Part shown: in pieces, positions 11,564-24,019 of the stretch
How positions within the stretch are numbered: the stretch's first letter is position 1
Layout of the letters: each line of letters opens with the position of its first letter
NCBI GenBank assembly: GCA_022113835.1
Contig: JAILWY010000027.1
Span: forward strand, 3,536,501 to 3,600,500
Source: Atopsyche davidsoni
Taxonomy: Eukaryota; Arthropoda; Insecta; Trichoptera; Hydrobiosidae
Direction of reading: 5' to 3'
Length of the DNA: 64,000 nucleotides
The notes under the pieces: generated by a model
What the model was told of the DNA's origin: nothing
Seen by the model: only the letters and a program-made list of their open reading frames with translations
Database searches by the model: none
Translations under genes and position numbers: made by a program

Positions 11564-14500
11564 TCAGCGCTTGTACGTGTCGTGGTTCCTCGAGTCCATC
11601 TTCATGGCCTCCTTCTTCTTCGCAATCTGGGCGATTTTCTTAGCTTCAGAGATGGCTCTCATCACCATCACCAGCTGATCTTCGTAGTTGTGCTTATCAG
11701 CTGTGACGGGAACACCTTTGGACGATAACCCAATTTTCAATATATTTCTATACGCTGAGACAAAGTACATGAATAAGGTCCTAGCACAGGGATTGAAGCA
11801 TCGGAGTACTGAAAAATTGAAGCAGCTCAACGCCCAAGAAACCAAGCCAACTCTTCGTACCACAGTTGAAATTAAAATGATAGTTTTGTGAAGCTCGGTG
11901 TGTAGTATCTGGTGCCCATACCTTTATCCTTGCAGATCATTTTGTACATGGACCAGAGGGACTCCTTGACCCGGCAGAGTTCCACTTGCTTAGTGGCCGT
12001 GGTCTCCCGCACCAGGTTCAGCACAAACTCCCATTTCCGGGAGTCGTTCTTGGCCTCGTCGTATCGCAGCTGGAATCGTTCAATGACAAATATGACTCTG
12101 TTAAACAAGGACATCAAGAAAATCAACAACAAAATTAAGCGAAAGGATTTTGTTACTAGGCAAAATATGGTCTTAATTCGTTCAGATACGAGTTTATTTA
12201 TTGATGTGACGTAAGGTTTGCGACGTCAATTCATATTTTTAATAATTAAATATCACATGTCTCAAATATTATTAAAAATACAAGCTGTAGAGACATGTAT
12301 TATTTGTGTCTTATATCTTATTATGCAATGTGTTACTCTGCAGATTTGGTGCATTCATATAACACTAGCAGCGTATCGCGAGTTCATAACACAACTCGTC
12401 ACGAATTGCACTGAGCCGGTGTTACAAACTGTTACCCGGAGTTTCTCCAAGTTGTTGTTCAGACCCATGAAGTGCAGCTTCTTGGTGTCGATCAGCCGGA
12501 GCATGTCCCTGCTGACGGTTTCCAGGTCTGCCAAGTCTCTCTCCTGGCGCTGGGCGAGGACCTTCTTCGCCATCGCTGCAACACCACCGCCCAAACAATA
12601 ACAGCATCCGCATAGTTGGGATCGCTCAACGGGAGCTCGAACAATACACGAGCACACCCAGTGGCGTACCCAGGGGATAAGCGATGGGGGCAACCGCCAC
12701 GGGCGGCACATATTATGAGGAGGAATTTCAAAAATATTTTTATCTTAACAATAAATAATATGCAATTTTAACTCACGATTTAGTGATATAGACTGACTTA
12801 AGAAGAGACGCATATTCGATACCCCCACAGCCAAAAATCTTTAGGTACGCCACTGAGCATATTATCTGGCATTAGGGGCCTAGTCCACATAATCGAGTTT
12901 TTTTGATCATTTTCTAGTCCGTTTTGCTAAAAATCCACTGCACCAATCGAAAAAATTTTAAATACAAAAAGTTTGATACATTCCTCCTTCCTTATAAATT
13001 TACTATTAATATGATAAATATGTGTTTTTCCAATTGAAGTGTAGGAATTTGGAGATTCATCTGGCCCATTTTACAAGAGTCCTAAACATTTAAAAGTTTT
13101 TTTTTAAATTGAAATTAAAAGATTAAATACATATATACATACATATATATATACATGTATAAACCATGTGCGCCATATTATTTAAAAAATAAAAATAAAT
13201 AAAACTTTAACAAACTTTGGTTTTGAAAAGTCGTCATTTTATCCAATTTTTCAACATCTTCAAGATTTTATTTTACCCTTAAAATTGACGTTAATTAAAT
13301 AATAAAAAATAGATAAATATAATTTATAGTTTTTTCAGACTATTTAGACTAGAAAATGATCAAAAAAACTCGATTATGTGGACTAGGCCCTTAAAACATA
13401 CATTTTTATTCAGTTTTGTTGGATTTTTCGAGTGTTGTGCTGCGTAGTGGTTCGTGTCTTTCGACGTTTCGGTTTCTGTATTCGAGCATCTTCATAGATA
13501 CGATTCACTACGCAAGACAAAACCTTAGATCACCTAATAACAACAAAATTGAAAATCTTATATAACCTTACCCCAATTGGTTTATTTTTTTAAATTTTTT
13601 TAAACTTTTAAATTTAAATGAGCATTTGCTATAATATAATCAAGAGCAGATATTTTTTTATTAAAAAAAAATATATATAATCAAATCGATTTCCCTTATT
13701 TGAAGAATTTGTTAATGTAAAGTAAATCCACACTCAGATTTTGCTCGCGGCCTTGTCGAAAAACGTTGGTTTGGCTGTATCAGATACCCATTCTGTGTAT
13801 ATAAGCTTTGGTCTTTTCGTGCCTTGCGAAAGCTCCGAGCGTGCAGTAAAAATCCACCCCCGGAATTAACAACCCGCAATTTATCCCAAATTAGTCGACG
13901 GATTATTTTTGAAGTGAACAGGAGATGGTGCGGCTTAAATAAACTAAGTGGTTCATAATTGAAAAAAAAAATACTACTGATTTTACAAGATGTGAGACAT
14001 GTACGGACCTCTTTTTGTAAGGGTGGTTTCTCAAACATAATATTTGTTAGACTGGGGCAAGTCTGTTTTTATTTATTAAATAAAATGTAGTTAAAACATT
14101 CAAATATGATACTTGTAACACACGTGCACAAAATGGCTTCTAAGACAATGTAACTATTATATTATGGTATAGCATTGTGTTCGACGTAGGCTGTAGGGGC
14201 TGGATATGTATTTCACCGCCAACCCCCAGCATAAGATTGCCAATATATCAATTAGCCTGCGATGTCCTATGGGATCCGCTACCATGCTGATAAATAAATA
14301 ACATACGAAAGGCTTCAGGGTACTGCCCTTACACTTCAACACGAGATTATCTCCAACGAGATACCCATCTGCTCATTTCACGTGAGAATGAGGAACAAAA
14401 CCCGAGGAGGGCCCAATAATCACCCGCTCATCTAATACAAAACCTAAAAAAATATTATAGTAAGCCGCCATTTTTTTATTTATGTGTATTGCGACCCGTA

Positions 14501-17500
14501 AAGTGTGTACTGTGATAAAAAAATAATCAGCTGTTCCTACGCAGGGAATCATGGGCGGCGAATTCCCCTCCAACGCATAAGTCTCGCCGGGTTCCCCTGT
14601 TTTAATTATGGAGGCAAATATTTGGTTTTCCAGAACTATGTTTGTATTTATATTAAAACTCCGTGTCATTTTATGTTGAGTATTCGATAGGCAAATAACC
14701 CTGCCCCTCCCCCCTCCCACCATACAACACCGCCCCGGAAACAATGTATTTGGAAGTTAACAGCAATAATATTATTATTAATATCACATTTGAAGGTTCA
14801 AAATTTAATATAAATATACGATGTTGTAAATTAATAATATACGTACGGTTTGTGCATTAATTTTTTCGGATTTTTTCGGAAATTGGTACAATATATTCTA
14901 TTCAAAGTATTGTCCATCGATAGCCATTACTTTTTCTCATCTTTCGGAGCGAATTATGGATTCCATCCCAAAAGAACTGTTCGTCTTTTGAAGCCAAGAA
15001 AGAATCAAGCCAATTTTTGATACCCTGTCCAGAAGTGAAGCGTATTCCGGAAAGGGCATTCTGCATCGATCGAAACAAGTGGTAGTCGGAAGGGGCAAGG
15101 TCTGGGCTATAAGGCGGGTGAGGCAGAACTTCCCATCCGCTGTTTTCCAAATAGGTTTTAACCGTTTTAGCAACATGCGGCCGAGAATTGTCATGATGGA
15201 AAATTACAGACCCGTGCCTGGTCGCATATTCTGGCCGTTTTTCTGCCAATGCTCGCTTCAAACGCATCAATTGTTGTCTGTAGAACTTGCCCGTGATAGT
15301 CTGGCCTGGTTTCAGCAGCTCATAGTGGATGACACCCTTTTCATCCCACCAACTACACAGCATTACCTTAGCGCCATGAATATTTGGCCTGGCAAAAAGT
15401 TAATGCACACACCATATATGTATATATATATTTTTTTACAGAATCAGTGAATGTTTCAGGTTTCAGTGAAAGTTTAACTGATGTTTCAATATGTACTTTA
15501 TTTTGACACTGTAGATATGATCATCTCAAGTTTGCTTGGTTTCTGTATAGTCGTTATGATGTTTACATAATAAATTCGAGTTTTTGTTACATCTCAAATA
15601 GCAGCATGTAATTGATCAAGTTTACGAATGAAAAGAAGAGCCTAGAGAGATTTATTTAATAGAACACGATAGGCGTAAGTTGTATCCTGTAATAATTAGT
15701 ATTATCTTGCGCCTTTGTTAGGATTGTATCGAGAAACACTTGGGAAAATGTTGAATAAATTTGTGCTGTTTCAATTTACAATCGAAATATTGTATTAATA
15801 TTATTCCTTAAGCTACTTACAAATATTTACAATAGGATCTGTGAATAAGCTTTTACGGTAGGTTAGTAAATATATATTATATAACACTGTTATATAACAC
15901 TGAAAATAAGGTCAAAGCTACAACTGCATATCTTGAAATATAAAATAAATTATACTTATATAATTCGGTCTATACAGGATCTAGTTTATTAGGCTTGTAT
16001 AATTTAATGGCATTTAGTATTATAAGTAGTAATAAAAAATGAGCTAATAAATTTAACTAGTGAGTTTAAAGTATGATATTTAATGCATAATTATTATGTT
16101 TAAAGGCAAGGTGCTACACAAGATGGTGATATTTCAGAGGTTTACATAAATAAATCAAAGGGAAAATTTTTACAGAATGCTTTTTTTATAGAGAAATCGA
16201 AAAATAATGGTAACATTTACTTACAGAGCGCTTCATAACGAGTCAGAATTTCAGGAGGAGTACGAAATTGATTATTCGATTCAACCACCTCTTTCAGAAA
16301 TTTCTGTAAAAATACAAAACGTTTTTTTTTTATATTACTCTGTCCAATAATCCACCGACAGGATTATCTATAACATATACTTAAATTTTTATTTGGTATA
16401 TACATATCATTTTAGTAACCTACTCAAATAATATAAGTTCATAGGCATTTTCATGGGTGCTAAGCCGCGTCAGTTTAATCACAGCGTTTTGGTTAAGAAG
16501 AAAAGAAGTTCATAATTAAATATTGCATATTTCCGTTAGGATGCTTGCGCTCAGATATTTAATATAGAATAATGTGTTTCCTAATTACCGGTCAGCTAGA
16601 GAAAATATCCCCAACCTAACTACATAGCACCGCACTAAATGTCCAGGTGGCAATTAGCTTGCAATAATAATGACCGTTTACCTTACCTTGGGAATACAGG
16701 GGAGTTAATAGATGCAAGGAAAACGTACCAACCCGAATATCAAACTTTAACCCGAAAAGCAGATGCCTAGGACTGCTTGTATTATAAAACAAACACACTT
16801 TTACACACCTTTCTTGATTGATGTGATTTCATAATAATAATAATAATGATAAACTCAAAAATTTAATTGTCACGCTAATGCAAAATATGCTATCATTTTT
16901 CGCAATTATAATTTTTAATATGCATTTATTTTTTTTAAAATTATTTTCCGCAGAATCGATGAGCAAATATATCCTTGTTTTTGATGTGTTAAAATAATCT
17001 TTATAGAGGCTATATTGGAATATTTACTCGGACTCTATAAGTTATGTTATATTTACAACACAAATAAAATTTTAACTCCAAACTGAGTTCAAACTTTGCT
17101 TACCACTACACTACGAGGTGGTTAAGTTTATGATATATTTTTTAACAAATAATCAGCCTTTGACCAGAGTTCAACTAATTTTACCTCGTACATGGCATGC
17201 TTCTCGATGTACTCCTCCATGTTGGCGCAGACGGCCGTGAGGTCCTCCACGTCCTTCTCGATGGCCTCCATCATCGCCTCTTTATTGTAGTAGGCTTCCT
17301 TGTCCTCGAGCAGTTTTTGGATGGAGCGTTTTCTTTTTTCTTGGTTTTCGCAAACAAACTGAATATACAAAATGCAATAAAATTTTGCGCGAATTCATCA
17401 TTCACTGAAATGATACATGCTGACGAGCTTTGAGCTTCCATTGCTTGTGGATATATCGATGGCAATTTTGTAAGTGTTTGGTCATTAAATATTTTGAAAA

Positions 17501-18209
17501 AATGTAAGTTAACCTTGTTGAATTTCATGAACGATGTCCGCAGCATCAGCTGGCGGTCCTCAAGAGCAGCCCACTTGTCGTCCATCTTGCGACGCTCGCC
17601 TACTTGCCACTTCCGAGCTCTTTCCAGACGTTCCTCTGTATCTCGACCTTCTTGTCTGATCCTCTCCGTCTCCAGTCCACCCTCCCGCCCTGCTGAGTCC
17701 CACACCGGAGGCTTTCTTCAAAGTAAATAATAAATGTCACACTTGGCAACTAGAACGATTGAGGGATGCGAGGCATCTTACTCCCTGACATACCTACATT
17801 TTAATACTCAAAATCAGAGTATGGACTAAGCAAAGATTAAAATAACTTAGCAAGTTATTCCCTTGACCTTCACCTCATAGAAGATCAATATTCAAGAAAC
17901 ATCCTTCTCTCGATGCCAGAGCAAGCAGCAAGCATGCTGCAAGCTCAAATGATTTATTCCCACTAGGATGTAAAATTCCCTCAGTATTATGCAGTTTACG
18001 AAAACCCCAAATTTTGACCTAGCGAAGTCTATAAATGGCTCAAGAAGATCACGAAGGCTTAAGTGTATGATTATTGTTTGAAGAAATGGATACCTGACTA
18101 AGTTGTTTTCCATCAAGGACTGGAAGTAGTCTCCTATTGCTTCGATCGGATTTCCTTGAGGTAATCTGGCTATGGGTGCCAAGTCCGTGCATTTTGACGT
18201 GGTAAACAT
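11564..18209 (-). CDS. CCDC42/CFAP73-family coiled-coil axonemal protein (7 exons)
   Basis: Seven minus-strand exons join in frame with GT/AG junctions: 18209-18094, 17715-17514, 17358-17185, 16303-16225, 12575-12436, 12069-11922 and 11715-11564. The product is about 336 residues, close to the roughly 310-320 of vertebrate CCDC42. Matches to the family run in order: KWAALEDRQLMLRTSFMKFN then FVCENQEKRKRSIQK (exons 2-3), FLKEVVESNNQF and ILTRYEALSM (exons 4-5), NNNLEKLRLRYDEAKND (exons 5-6) and the VKESLWSMYKMICK block (exon 6). CCDC42 and CFAP73 belong to a family that includes the MIA complex, which tethers inner-arm dynein in Chlamydomonas; CCDC42 is needed for sperm tail formation in mouse. 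I placed the exon 6 acceptor at CAG|CTG because the joined protein then aligns to the family without insertion; an AG 26 bases upstream is the alternative. ATG 18209 opens the first exon. The N-terminal 40 residues are not recognisably conserved, so exon 1 is the least sure. Confidence 0.83.
12659..12855. mobile_element. short MITE with CAGTGGCGTACC ends
   Basis: The 197-bp element begins with CAGTGGCGTACC and ends with its perfect 12-bp inverted copy GGTACGCCACTG. It has no coding capacity. The 8 bp on either side (AGCACACC and AGCATATT) agree at only four positions, so an 8-bp hAT-style target duplication is possible but not clear. Confidence 0.75.
12876..13390. mobile_element. TTAA-flanked MITE (piggyBac-type target site), copy 1
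   Basis: Long inverted ends begin GGGCCTAGTCCACATAATCG and continue through TTTTTTTGATCATTTTCTAGTC, with the inverse at 13342-13390. The right flank is TTAA (13391-13394) and the left flank TTAG, one base off. The interior is AT-rich and non-coding. A second copy lies at 46660-47259. TTAA duplications are typical of piggyBac-superfamily elements; no transposase is present to confirm this. Confidence 0.8.
14699..14718 (-). other. G-quadruplex motif on the sense strand of an intron
   Basis: The minus strand reads four G-runs of 3, 6, 4 and 3 separated by 1, 1 and 2 bases. It lies in intron 4 of the CCDC42-like gene, so the pre-mRNA would carry the G-rich strand. Confidence 0.55.
14846..15414 (-). 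mobile_element. mariner element, 5' half deleted (copy 2)
   Basis: TA lies on both sides (14844-14845 and 15415-15416), and both ends match the GTGTGTGCATTA ends of copy 1. The minus-strand frame 15363-14902 gives the C-terminal half of the transposase. It runs from IHGAKVMLCSWWDEKG through FHHDNSRPHVAK to YSPDLAPSDYHLF, with 34 residues between the second and third catalytic Asp, as in mariner D,D34D. The DNA-binding half and the first catalytic Asp are gone; the 5' terminal repeat is joined straight to the catalytic half. It lies in an intron of the CCDC42-like gene in the same orientation as that gene. Confidence 0.9.
16304..17184 (-). other. intron 3 of the CCDC42-like gene
   Basis: An 881-bp AT-rich intron with donor GAG|GTAAAA and acceptor TTTACAG|AAA. 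The short open frame of 60 codons at 16616-16798 is not supported by any domain. Intron 1 (17716-18093) is 378 bp and shows nothing recognisable. Confidence 0.55.
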
Positions 18210-19239
18210 TATTTCGTTGATTAGTAAACGATTATATATTTCGCATTAATTTGTTGGCTTGATTGGAATAAAAAACTAAAGGAAGATACCGTGCAACGAA
18301 CTATCAGTTGTTATGTACGATGTTTATGTGATGAAGACGTATTGAATAAACAAAATTGGTAGTCATGCCCACAAAGCATAAATACTGAGGTAAACACCAG
18401 TGGGTAATGTAAAAATGTCTTGAAGAGTTTACCGAGTCAAAATATTAATAAGTACCTTAAAAATTAAATATTTAGATCAATTAAAAAAAATTAAATCACA
18501 ATCACGTTAATGTACAATTATGTCGTAATATACCGCATCACGTTTTTAATAGTGTTATATAATATAAATATCCTTTGAAATGGGTTACTTGCGCAAGTAG
18601 TGCAATTTCCTCGTTTTATCGTAATCTTTCCTCGTTTTATAATCTTTATTTCGTTTCATTTAAAAGACTCGTGTTCTCGGTGGAGATTTTCTGGCCCAGT
18701 GCTGTGGCCATTTTGGCGTTTCTTAGACCTTTAAATCTATTCGCGGATAATTGATTTTAATTTGCGCCTTTGATGTTTTTCCTGTTGCAATATTGATTGG
18801 CTAATGTATGTTTAAATTGTTTTGTCACATTTTATTTTGCGAAAGCGGCATATTTAATAATTATTTGCATGCAATTGCAACCTCTAATTATGAAGCAATA
18901 GACATTACTATTTGCTCGCAGATAATAAAGTTCTTGGTTTGAATTCAGGTCGAGTTATTAGTTGTAGGGATTAAGTATAAAAATATAAATATTATATTTA
19001 TTCAATGGAAATATATAATTTTTTTATTTAATATATAACAATATAATCATAATAATATTAATAATTATTATTATTTTCTCACAGTTTTAGGTTTTGCCTC
19101 CATAGAGATAATCAACACGTGCGGTCTCTGCTTTACCGACGCGCCTGACAGCTCGCCAATGTGCTCCGCGCCGAGCCGGATTGTAGGTTAGCAATTGGGT
19201 TAAGTTAAGTTTAATAAATTATTACTGGCCTTTTTCTGT
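18210..19239. promoter_or_regulatory. divergent promoter region of CCDC42-like and PTRH2 genes
   Basis: About 1.0 kb separates the two start codons, which point away from each other. The PTRH2 side has a GC-richer stretch at 19100-19190, likely the core promoter and 5' UTR. The middle is AT-rich. I could not find a second X-box match near the CCDC42-like start. Confidence 0.4.
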
Positions 19240-20195
19240 ATGAAGAAGGATAAAATGGAGATCAATCTTTCTTTTATTTCTGGTTTGGCCTGCGGGGTAT
19301 GCTTGGGTTTTTCGTATTTTGTTTTTAAAAAGATTACGTATCGCTTACCAACCCCGCCACCGACTGCAGCAACTAAGGCATCTACGAAGGTATCCACGAA
19401 GGTAAATATTTATTCACTATACGCTTGTATTAAAAGTTTATATTTTATATTAATAATATTTAGCTAAATCTAATGTTTATCGAATATTAGTTGCAAATAT
19501 TTTCATTCACGATAGGTTATCTTAGGTTCTGTCAATTTATACTTAACCTAGCGAAATATTTACTATAGTTATCTATTTGCTTTTATTGATACAACGTAAT
19601 TTTTTTTGCTAAATTGTATCTATACGTATATCTTCATTAGTCACTAATTACACAATCTTGATTGATCATTCATATAAAAACAAAGTGCCGATAATGTGGT
19701 GCAACATTACCAGCGAGTTTCTTGTCGAAGTCAGTTGTGTTTATTTTAAATCACATGTTTTTCATTGTATGTTTCTAATTTAAATTTCAAATGGATATAT
19801 CTGAAAATCGGAATTGTCAACAGAGTTTCAAAGACGACGGTGGTGAATACAAGTTAGTTCTAATTGTTCGAAATGATCTCAAGATGGGAAAAGGAAAAGT
19901 GGCTGCTCAGTGCTCTCATGCTGCGGTAGGCGTCTACTCTAAGGCTCTGGTGAAGGATCCCGGTGCATTAAAGCGATGGGAATACACTGGCCAAGCCAAG
20001 ATAGCGCTAAAAGTGGAGTCAGAGGAAGAGCTCATGGAAGTGTACGATAACGCTAAGAATGCAGGACTTATTACTTCTCTCATCCGTGATGCTGGAAGAA
20101 CCCAAATTGCTCCCAACTCTAAAACCGTTTTGGGTATTGGACCAGCAAGCAAAAATGCTATTGATAAAATTACCGGACATCTAAAGTTGTTTTAG
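19240..20195 (+). CDS. PTRH2: peptidyl-tRNA hydrolase 2 (PTRH2/Bit1 type), 2 exons
   Basis: Exon 1 (19240-19401) and exon 2 (19824-20195) join in frame, giving 177 residues; the human protein has 179. Residues 8-29 form one membrane anchor with the family motif [11 protein letters not shown], expected to hold the enzyme at the mitochondrial outer membrane. The Pth2 domain follows: [20 protein letters not shown] at about 63-82, then QCSHAAV, the [12 protein letters not shown] motif near 142-153, and the end ITGHLKLF. The family cleaves peptidyl-tRNA released from stalled ribosomes, and vertebrate Bit1 also acts in anoikis. The key Lys of the [10 protein letters not shown] region and the Asp of DAGRTQ are present. 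Two donors 12 bp apart (after 19389 and after 19401) are both in frame. Exon 2 is also open to an upstream ATG at 19791, which would give a 134-residue form without the anchor. Confidence 0.95.
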
Positions 20196-23100
20196 TACTG
20201 TCTAGTTTCATTTATTTGTGCGTTAATGTTGTGAAGAAGAACAAATATGTTCATGTGATTAAGTGCAAGGATTGTTTGTTTGCTAGTTTTAATAGCATTC
20301 ATAAATTTTTTCTCATGCTACAAGTTGTTCTTGCATATCTTATGTTGTTTTTGCATTATTACTCAGCTGTTTAAATATGAATTATATTTCGATAGCATAT
20401 AACGATATCTCGAGTAAGATTTTTATTTGCAAAGCGAAATTTGTTATATTCTTGGTATTTATCTTCAAATTCCCAGCTGTGGGACTATGCTTGTGTTTCA
20501 TGATATCGAAGTTGTGAATCTGTTTTTAAGTACCATACTCATTGATAATGAATTATCAGAATTCAATCGATGCTTATCACTGACTAAGCATTTTCCATTG
20601 AGTTTAATTTTCTTGCACGCCTATTCCATGAAGATTGTAACAACTTACAAACTACCAGACCTCCAGATAGTGCTAAAAAAAAAAAGTTTTACAAAGTAGT
20701 CGTAACGTATTCCTATGTATAAATCGATCTCTTGGGTCGGTGCTTGTAACCGTTCAGAGCTTATTGATTCAAACTCTGTATTGATTGATTTGTTTCAAAA
20801 TGATCAAATGTCTCGATTTGGCCGGAGATGAATAATATCATAACAAATTAATTATGATCTGTAATGGGAATAACCGTATTTCATGCCATGACATGGCACT
20901 TATCTATATATTACTTTGTTAAAATATTATTAATTATTAAAAATATTGAAGTTCTTATGATAAAGTATGGTTCAATTTAAATTTAAGAAAATAATGACGC
21001 TTGCTTATTTTAACGTATTCAGTGAATTCTTCATATTTAATTATATATAATATGAATTCTAAATCGTAGCCAAATTTGAGGCTTTGCTTCATCAGCGTCA
21101 AGTTATGACTTATCCGATATTAAATATTAATTCCTTATGTACATTATTTTCTGCTTTTAATAATTGTTACTTGTAAATGATCTATTTACTTAATAACTTA
21201 TTGTAAACATTAACAAATGAGAAGTATTACAAAGCCAAAAATATATTTTGATTTTACCGTATCAATATATTTTATAATATTCCTCTATTCTTGTACTAAT
21301 ACAAGACCCATACACTTTTTAAAATTGATTTCTGAATAAAGAGCAAAATAAAAAAGAAGAGTAAATGTTATTTTTGTATTATATATTTTCACTTGAGTAT
21401 TGTATAATGTGATTATAATATAATTATATTTAATAAATAAATGTGCATATCATATCCAACTCAATTAACCAATAAAAAAAAACTATTGACAATAATATTT
21501 GTTAACCTCTTCACTGATTGATTTAATCTGGAATCAATAATTCGGCCATCATTGGAACATATCATTAACAAATTAAAAATATTTTTATTTAATTATTGTC
21601 TTGTCCGTCAGTCGAGGGTTTAAATAAATTGAAATTTTTTGAGTCTATTACATGTTACTATCAATATATTCTGCAAACACTATTGCCATTATATTTTTAA
21701 ATATCAAACAGTTGTTTTATTCGAGGAAGTCCGTTCCAGAGTCCACTTGTAATAGTGAGAAAGGAGTTAATTCGGACTCCATAATTGATCATGGTTAATA
21801 TGTGCAGAACGCGTATCTCTGTAATGAGTTGGTGAGATTAAAGACATAACTACACAGGATGTCTGCAAGGAGATGTGATTGATTGTATTTTGTCAAATTG
21901 AGGTGTGCGTCTTTTTCAGTTCAGTATAATATGCAGCTTCTGCTTCAATGAATACAAATCATTTTCTATTATTTTTTAAACCAGGACATACAATAATTGT
22001 GTACCTAACCACACACTCTAATTGGTATTTTTGATTGACGTTATTTTTTGTAAGATTTTAGGTCAGCCCTGGATGATATATGAAGTTGGTATTTTGATAC
22101 TTAATATGATCCTGAAAAAGTTTATTGCAAGACCCTTGAATCTACATATCTTAATTTACGGGTCTGTGATTTCCGCAATGGCTGACGACTTAACCGGTCA
22201 GATTGGTAGTCAAAACCATCAATATTTAATGTTTTATTTATAAAATATACTAGTGCGCCAATAATGTAATGAATTTTTTGTCAGTTCAATAGCGGTAAGA
22301 ATAATTTTTTCATACAAAAATTTGTAAGTTTCCTATAGAGCTTGTAATTTGTTTATTAGTAATCTAATGTAAAAACTTAATTACCTTGCATCCTTTTTAA
22401 TAAGTTCAATTATTAAAGGTCATTTTTTATTTTGCTCAATCATTCCAGATTTTTCCTTTTCTATAGATTGCATAAAGCGGGTCTCTATTTGATCAATTAT
22501 AGCCAATAAAATGCCGATACTTTGTCCTTTCAATATTCAATTGCCAATTTTCGATCGTTGCTAGTAGCCAATTCTCTTTAAAATATGATGTTGGTCAACA
22601 CTGGCCGAGGGGCGTGTAAAACTCGCTATCACCGTCTACAACTTTCAATCACTACAAAAAAAACATATATATATCACACTCTGACCAAATTCCAAAAATC
22701 AATGACAACCGTATTTTATGCAGATGTTTTTTTAAGCACACTACACACGTAGCAACACAACCGACATTTTTTTTGTATCATGACTAATATCAAAGTTGTA
22801 TATTTTGATCAGAATATATTTTCTTTAATACAAATTATCAGAGTCCTCGCATTGTAGTAAATTATACGCGATGTGGGCACTTTCATATAATCTGCGGATA
22901 ATAAAGCAATAAAGAAAGATTTCACAAAAACGCTACATATTATTTCACAATAAATGTCAAACATAATCCAAAAGAAATTACAATCTATTGGGCAAGTTTA
23001 CTCCATAAAACTTCGCAGATATACCGAACTTCTTTCCATTCTGGAGACGCGAAGTTGTAAAAATGAATATCGACGCCATTTCAATGAGAATAGAATAATA

Positions 23101-24010
23101 TCGCCATAAAAAATAGTTGGGCCGGGACGTCAGCTTCCAGGTAAGGCACTAAATCCGGGAAGATACATATTCAGAGATTGCACACAAGATCATATCGTAT
23201 CCCCGATACGGTATTGCGCAGTTTGCAACAACTTTATACCCCGTGGAAGTTGCCAGTATTAAAAAAGGCCGTGTGTATGCGCCCGGACGGGAGGGCCGCG
23301 TCACACCGAGCGACCGGGAATTAATTTATAAATTAAATATTTTATTTTTATTAATCATGTATTGCGTTTGGATTTCGGAATATTCGTTAGTATTATTGTA
23401 ATTATTTTGCACTATAAAGTTAAATTTGAAATTACTTTAATACGTGCACTTATAAGCACGGCTCTATATTGGAGATAAGTAAAAGGGTATTGATAATATT
23501 TACTCATATTTATAGTTTAATTTTTTTACTGTAGATCTTGTTAGTTGGTTTTCTGTGTGGTTGTGATATTCTGTTTATGTACCTCCATGAAATTTTATCA
23601 TGATTTATGGTATAAGTGACTTAAACTACCGGAAAAATTAAAACAATACGCTGCTATAATTCCCATGAAAAACAACACTGATTCGTTGATCGTGTCGTAT
23701 CGTGATATATATTTAAAAAAACAATTGATTTTAAAACAAGTAAACACATAGCAATTATATATATTTTTTGTCATTTTACAAACAAGTATAAATATCCGAA
23801 AAATAATACAAAATCAATAAACAGTCTACAAAAATTACAAAGTTTGTAAACAAGAAATTATACGCATTGCACTTTATACCAAAAATATATATCTACTTCA
23901 ATGGAAATGAGGTAGTAACATTGAAAGTTATTGAATACCACGTGTGACCTTGAAAATTTGTTATCGAAAAACAATTTTTGTACCACTCATGCATTTGAAT
24001 CGGCAAAAAT
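20196..24010. other. AT-rich intergenic DNA after PTRH2
   Basis: No gene is supported. The 3' UTR of PTRH2 may run on; the first clear AATAAA downstream is near 21335. A GC-richer stretch lies at 23090-23320 with several CG dinucleotides and a GCGCCCGGACGGGAGGGCC block; it has no long open frame. Everything else is AT-rich and unremarkable. Confidence 0.45.
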
Positions 24011-24019
24011 ATCAAAGTT

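Larger units (their letters stand above)
12576..16224 (-). other. intron 4 of the CCDC42-like gene, a transposon nest
   Basis: At 3.65 kb this intron is far larger than the others. It holds two MITEs back to back (12659-12855 and 12876-13390), a deleted mariner (14846-15414) and a G-rich run on the transcribed sense strand (14699-14718). An imperfect foldback with arms GCGTAGTG/CACTACGC lies at about 13440-13520. The donor is CTCT|GTAAGT and the acceptor TTGCAG|CG. Confidence 0.7.
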
